Below are positions 59,022 to 64,000 of a stretch of DNA of 64,000 nt, one piece after another. Each line of letters starts with the position of its first letter. The stretch's first letter is position 1. The notes under the pieces were generated by a model. The model made no database searches, had not been told where the DNA came from, and saw only the letters and a list, made by a program, of their open reading frames with translations. The stretch is from Austropuccinia psidii. Taxonomy: Eukaryota; Basidiomycota; Pucciniomycetes; Pucciniales; Sphaerophragmiaceae. Position numbers and translations under genes: made by a program. Location: contig JALGQZ010000018.1 in the NCBI GenBank assembly GCA_023105745.1, positions 17,617,773 through 17,681,772 on the forward strand, read 5' to 3'.

Positions 59022-59852
59022 TGTAAGGTGTGGATATGAAACTTTGATCAAAAATAAAGTACTTTTCTTGTCCTCAAAATTTGTATAAGGTACAATATGA
59101 TTAAAAATGTTAAGATTTAAGATTTTTAAGAGAAAACATGCCAAAGTTATTGTTTTTAACTTTGTGAGTATAAAACAATAATAATATGAAGATCTATTGT
59201 TTTACCAACAACAAAAATTTATCCAAAAAACTCTACAAGAGATATTTAAGGCTACAAAAGAAATTTCTTCAAGAGCAATTTCAATTGGAATTAATTGAGC
59301 AAAGCACTACAGGCAATTAATATAAGAAAAAAGTGTTCAAAAGAATATTAAATAGAAAATCACACCTCAATTTTAACACAAAAAATTATGGTTAACACCA
59401 CATGTGTTGTGAATTAAATTAAGGTTTTGAGGATTTTCAATTTTAATACAGAAAATACTAAAAACTTAATTTAAGCTTATTTAGAGTTGAGTTACAGAAA
59501 TTCCACCCAGAGGTGACCCCACCTTATTTTTTATGAGGAATCCAATGGTGATATAATTTTCATATGTTTATTTATTGGTTTCAAAGCTATAATAATTTTT
59601 ATTTTGATATTTTTGATGAAAATTCATCTTTACTGCATTTTTTCAAGTAAAAAGGTGTTTTCACAATTTTAAATTTCACAGTAATTTTATTTTGCAATTA
59701 TGATTAATATTTAAATTTCATATATAAATTTTATATCTATATTTATATTTTGATTTTTTTTACAATATAAATAAATTTATTTTATTTATAATTATATCAT
59801 TTTTTATTCTTTGTGGTCTTTTGGGTATATAAATATACCTCTAAGGCTCACA
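59022..59852 (-). repeat. 5' LTR of Element 6 (family E, short form)
   Basis: TGTAAGGTGTGGATATG at 59022 to AAGGCTCACA ending 59852 (831 bases). It matches both ends of the family E LTR at 41205-42999 but lacks about 0.9 kb of its middle. Confidence 0.82.
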
Positions 59853-60375
59853 TCTAAATTACACACCACACCTCAATTTTAACGTAAAAATTGATGGTCA
59901 ACACTAAATATGGTGTGAATTAATTCAATTTTTTGATTATTTTTTTTATACATAAAATACTAAAAACTCAATTCAAGCTTACTTAGAGTTGAGTTACAGA
60001 AATTTCACCCAGAGGTGACCCCTCCTTTTTTTTTGTGAGGAATCTAATGGTGAAATAATTTTCATAAGTTTACTTGTTGGATGAAAATTTATAATAATTT
60101 TTGTTTTATTTTTTTTTCAAACATATCTTAATATTAATATTTTTGTTGAAAATTTATTTTTACTTAATTTTTTCAAGTAAAAATGTGTTTTCACAGTTTT
60201 AAATTTCAATGTAATTTTAATCTTAGCTTATAATAAAAATTTTAATTTTATATATAAATTTCATGTTTATAATTTAATTTTTTTTTATAATATAAATAAC
60301 TCATTTATTTATAATTATAACATGATTTGTTATTTGTGGTCTTTTGGGTATATAAGAATACCCCTAAGGCTCACA
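59853..60375 (-). repeat. Second, truncated family E LTR copy in tandem
   Basis: It repeats the sequence of about 59,360-59,852 (CACACCTCAATTTTAACG, GAGTTGAGTTACAGAAATT, GGTCTTTTGGGTATATAAG) and ends GGCTCACA at 60375, in the same orientation. The 3' part of the LTR is missing. Confidence 0.75.
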
Positions 60376-61264
60376 CATTATGTAATTATCTTGATCTTTT
60401 TCACCATAGTTTTCATAATAATATTCCACAAAGCTCTATCATTAATATATCTATTTTTGTAAAAACATTCATACAACTACAATAGTTGTTATTTCCATAT
60501 TATTCTCATTAACATTTATTTTCTCTTATAATGGGATATCTTAGATAATAGAGATTTTTTGATTACCATTAACCCTTTCAAAATAATTACTTAACAATTC
60601 TGACATATGATATGAAAATTTTGACTCTAATTAAGAAAAAAATTAACAAAAATTCATAAAATTTTAATAATCAATTAATCCTATTTCAATCTCAAATAAC
60701 TGAAATATATACATTTCATTCTTGTATATCCCATTATGTGAAAGTTTATCTTTGTTTTATGTTTTTATTTTTATAAAAATAATTGGTTTTTGAATTTTGA
60801 ATTCTTCCATTACTTTTATAACTTTGATCAAGTTTATATATATATATATTGCATTTAATTTCACCTCTTTTCCCTATGCACTTGCTTTAACTATAAATTT
60901 AGCTTATATATTTTCTTTATGTTCATTTATATTTATTCATTTATCCTTCATTTTTTGTTTAAATTGTATTTATCAGTTCTATTATTATTTATAAAACAGA
61001 GATATTCAAATTTATATTCTTATTAAATAATTATATTTATTATAATCATGTTTATATTTTTACTGTTTACCTTTTACTAATTTTGGCTTTATTATTGTAT
61101 TTATTTGTTTGAATGATATATTTATTCTAATTTTTTTATTTTTTACCTCATACTTATATTATATTTATTATATTACTTGTTTATTCTTATTATTCTAATT
61201 ACATTATTATATTAATTTTATCTTCAATTTTCATTTCTTATATATTTTCATATTATATTTCTTA
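60376..61264. other. A+T-rich stretch, nothing recognised
   Basis: Very A+T-rich, with short TA runs (60,835-60,850). The plus-strand frame 60797-60994 is hydrophobic but looks like a by-product of T-rich sequence. Confidence 0.4.
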
Positions 61265-62160
61265 TCAAGTTTCTTTTAGCAAAAAATGTAGAAACATAAA
61301 ACCAAAAAGCCAACAGCATAAAAAACAGCAACAAAAAATAATTAAACATATATTCAATAATGAATTTCCAAAATGAGATGTGTTTGTGCTACTAGATATA
61401 TCAAAAAGTTCAGCCTGAGTTTTCTTGAGTACAATTTGATGCTTCATCTCATAATATTCATGCCTTTTTCCATCCATTTTTTCAACTTCCTTGCTCATTA
61501 TAACATCTTCAGAAATTGTTTTTACTGCTGCACTTTTCCCTTCCAAGGTCTTTCTCTGCTTCTCCAATTTTTTGGCAATATGTTTTTGAGATTTGTTCAT
61601 TTTTTTGCTCTGGTTTTCTTTTGCCTCAGCCATGAGTATTTTCTTCTGCTTTTGCCCAACTGGCCAAGGGAAATCAGATCCAATTGATGTCAAGGAAGAA
61701 ACTGCCTCTTGGCTTATTTATTGTGAGCTCTTGCATTTTATTTTCGATTTCTTTAAATCTTGCATATGATGGTTCCCTTTTGGGGATTCTGAGAGAATAT
61801 TGTATGCTAAAAGGTGGGAAAATGCTCTCTTGTAAATCTTAGAGTATAAACTGATGGCCTTTGCAATCTGCCCACTTTTATTCAATGACTAGACATGTTG
61901 GATGCAGCCACTGAACTCATTCACTGCATACTGAAGTGAACTCCATCAACTTTTCAGGCTGACAGAAGTATGTTGAGTATGAGGGATAAAAGCTTGATAG
62001 TTTTTCAATACATGCATCCATAATGTTTAGTTTGTTTGATCTGTTCCAGTCAGTGGATCCTCCAACACCTCAATCCATGACTTGCAAAGCTGAATGTCTT
62101 CCTGATCATTATAGTTTGCTGACTGTATTGTTGTTGTTTTTTCTAATTTCAATGCTGAGA
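61265..62160 (-). pseudogene. NAM-associated-domain protein remnant (PIF/Harbinger type)
   Basis: The 5' part reads DQEDIQLCKSWIEVLEDPL and TGTDQT (about 62,040-62,115), then decays through stops (FSGCIQHV, IAKAISLYSKIYKRAFSHL, about 61,790-61,920). The last 142 codons (61265-61693) are open: GSDFPWPVGQKQKKILMAEA, a Lys/Glu-rich helix, MDGKRHEYYEMKHQIVLKK, and a hydrophobic tail of Leu/Ile/Cys/Phe that may be a read-through artefact. The order (E-x-LC-x-W, TGTDQ, W/SL region, P-x-G-x-K, KR-YYE-K) is that of the No-apical-meristem-associated C-terminal family, common in rust fungi and in the second gene of PIF/Harbinger transposons. The nuclease partner gene is not seen. The frame at 62185-62433 upstream was not recognised. 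Confidence 0.55.
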
Positions 62161-62454
62161 AACCCAGGAATAATAAAATATGATTTAGTGAAAAACCATA
62201 CCAGTCACAGTTTTAATTGAGCCATCAGCATTTATTGAGCTGCAAGATTGGGTTTCTTCACTGGGAAACAGTGTTGGATCCTTGGTATCCAATTTATTTG
62301 GAATATTTGTTTTCAATAAAATGATTAAGAAAAAAAATCCAATTAAAAGTGAAGATTGAATCTGTACAAAAAGTGGAAAATGGTGAATTTCACACAGATG
62401 TTGGTGATTTGGGAGGGTTTCCACATCTGGCAACTGAAGGTGTTTTTCTACCTA

Positions 62455-62562
62455 CGCAGCTAGGATGATTTTGGCTTTAGCTCCTCCGGTGCGGCTGGAT
62501 TTTGGATGCCGCGGAAGCTAAATTGGCAAATTTTGCGCTTTAGCTACACTGCTGGAGATGTT
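62455..62562 (-). repeat. G+C-richer block with possible right terminal inverted repeat
   Basis: The block stands out from its A+T-rich surroundings (GCTCCTCCGGTGCGGCTGG, GATGCCGCGG). On the minus strand it begins GAACATCTCCAGCAGTGTAG and repeats AGCTAAAG inside. TTAA at the outer edge would suit the 3-base TTA/TAA targets of PIF/Harbinger elements. The possible partner is at 46805-46840. Confidence 0.35.
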
Positions 62563-62592
62563 CTTAATTAGATATGTCAATCTGAAGAATTT

Positions 62593-64000
62593 TGTAAGGT
62601 TTGACTATGAAACAATAAGTAAAAATTACTAATTTATTACTTATTGTACTCTGAATGTCCTTATAAAATGAATAAATAAGATTAAAATAATAATAATAAT
62701 AAAGAAATATTATTATTATGGCGTAAAATTATTATATTATTAAATAAATATAATAATATAATTAATATTATATAAAAATATAATATTATATAAAAATATA
62801 ATATTATAAATAATATATTAATATAAAATAATTAATATATTATAAAGCTCTTTATTATTGTTACCAACAAATAATAAAGGCGTAAAAAATTGGTTTTTAT
62901 AAATAAAAAACAATTAATAACAATAATATTACTAATATTAAAGTTATAAATTAATATAAATACTATTTATATTAAATAAGAATTATTATGAATAATAATA
63001 AGAGAGAAATTATTCTAATAAGATGAAATAACCTACTTTTAACACTTAAGATAATAATTTTGAGTTATTTTACGCCAAAAGAATATAATACAACCTTTTC
63101 AAATTGTATTTACAATAAAAATAAAGAGAATTTACTAAATTTCTTGATTTTACGTGGAAATGAGCTTTTTAGAGAGATTTATAGCAAAAACAATTAAAGA
63201 ATTGATTTAATCACGTAAAAATGGTGATTAATAACAAGATGGTCTTTGGTCTTTAAGAATATAAGAGTTTTATATTTAAAGAATAAAGAAATTACCTTTT
63301 ATTTAATTGATTTAATGTTTTTGATGCGTCTGAGGGGAAAACAGAGTAAAAAGAGCTCTATTTATAGTAAATACCTCCCTCCTAGAGTCCAACAGGCTTC
63401 TAGTAGACGTGTACTGATCATATCCACTGGAATTGATCAATATTTTAAGGTTTGAGGGTGATTACATCATGATCAAACCATATTACATCATTATTGCACC
63501 ATTATTTAGAGTTATCACTATAACTCTAAGTGTGATGACATCAGAGGCTTGGCAGAACCCCAAATTTCGTGGATTTTATTAGTTTTAATCATAAACTAAT
63601 AGTATTCACCAATTTTATCACTATTAAGACTGTTAAACTTAATTTAAGGTTACAGTGTGTGATCATAACAGCTCAATTTAAGCTCAAACTTTGATCCTCA
63701 ATAACGTTTAAGGTTTTCACGCTACAGCAATTCAGAGAGTGAATTCTGATAGCCTGACATAACCTTATTATGCTGCCAAGAGCTTTTTCATTACATCATC
63801 AAAACTCTAATTTTGATGATTTTTCTTGTAACTCATCTTTTCTGTCGAAATTCAATATTTTAAACTTCAAACCTTGATTTCAGGGGGTTATACCCTGAAT
63901 TTAATAATAGAAATTACATCATTCTTCACGAATGAACTAGTAGAATCCAACTGTGTACTTTTTTCTAAGTTTGGAGCACTTTCACAACAAAGTGGTCAAC
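62593..64000 (-). mobile_element. Family A LTR, cut by the window end
   Basis: It starts TGTAAGGTTTGACTATG and follows the family A LTR for 1,408 bases, ending within the AAAGTGGTC palindrome. A minus-strand TATA box lies at 63358-63367. Whether it is solo or the 3' LTR of an element beyond the window cannot be seen. The ORF at 63246-63455 is antisense and recurs in the 16936-18836 copy. Confidence 0.9.

Noticed and set aside
60797..60994. Hydrophobic 65-codon ORF resembling a membrane peptide
   Set aside because: It lies in T-rich low-complexity DNA, where Phe/Ile/Leu runs arise by chance.

Overview
The window is a block of nested LTR retrotransposons from an A+T-rich eukaryotic genome, with almost no host gene left. 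The Ty3/Gypsy Gag, protease, RT, RNase H, integrase and chromodomain proteins look like those that fill rust fungus (Pucciniales) genomes, and Austropuccinia psidii (myrtle rust) is my best guess. That is an inference from protein resemblance and composition; no host marker gene is present. No rRNA, tRNA or CRISPR was recognised.

Layout, left to right. (1) 1-4554: decayed pol of Element 1 (minus strand), split by a solo LTR of family A (1421-3371). (2) 6741-7769, 40505-41204 and 43000-45160: one array of short A+T-rich units, each with a small stem-loop whose arms change together; later insertions cut it into three. (3) 7770-40504: Element 2 (minus strand, LTR family A, TSD AGTTT), a whole retrotransposon swollen by insertions. 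Inside it lie a solo LTR D1 (9796-13455, TSD CTAC) that holds another solo LTR D2 (TSD ACAC), and Element 3 (14891-33352, minus strand, LTR family B, TSD AAAGG). Element 3 in turn holds a solo family A LTR in its integrase (16936-18836, TSD CACAG) and Element 4 in its 5' LTR (25812-33195, plus strand, TSD CTTAT). (4) 41205-42999: family E LTR inserted in the array. (5) 47466-53709: Element 5 (minus strand), Gag and protease of a second Ty3/Gypsy lineage, with two unrecognised ORFs and a truncated LTR. (6) 53710-59852: Element 6 (minus strand, LTR family E), badly decayed. (7) 61265-62160: remnant of a NAM-associated-domain gene of the kind carried by PIF/Harbinger-like DNA transposons, with a possible terminal inverted repeat beside it. 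(8) 62593-64000: another family A LTR, cut by the window end.

How the genes work together. Elements 2, 3 and 6 share one plan: LTR, primer-binding site starting TTTGGGGG, a leader, gag-protease, RT-RNase H-integrase-chromodomain, polypurine tract, LTR. Element 4 has no RT, RNase H or integrase. It carries one uninterrupted reading frame of about 930 codons in which Gag-protease is fused to the last part of the chromodomain; its two LTRs are almost identical, so it is the youngest insertion and must have been copied with help from another element.

The most unusual signal is at the 5' end of gag. In Elements 2, 3, 4 and 6 the Gag start codon lies inside a predicted 65-87 base intron. Unspliced RNA would start Gag. 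Spliced RNA loses that ATG and joins an upstream coding exon, in frame, to a second open frame (called ORF1 here) that overlaps gag in the +1 frame. Exon and ORF1 residues are recognisably conserved between elements, which points to a splicing switch between two overlapping proteins.
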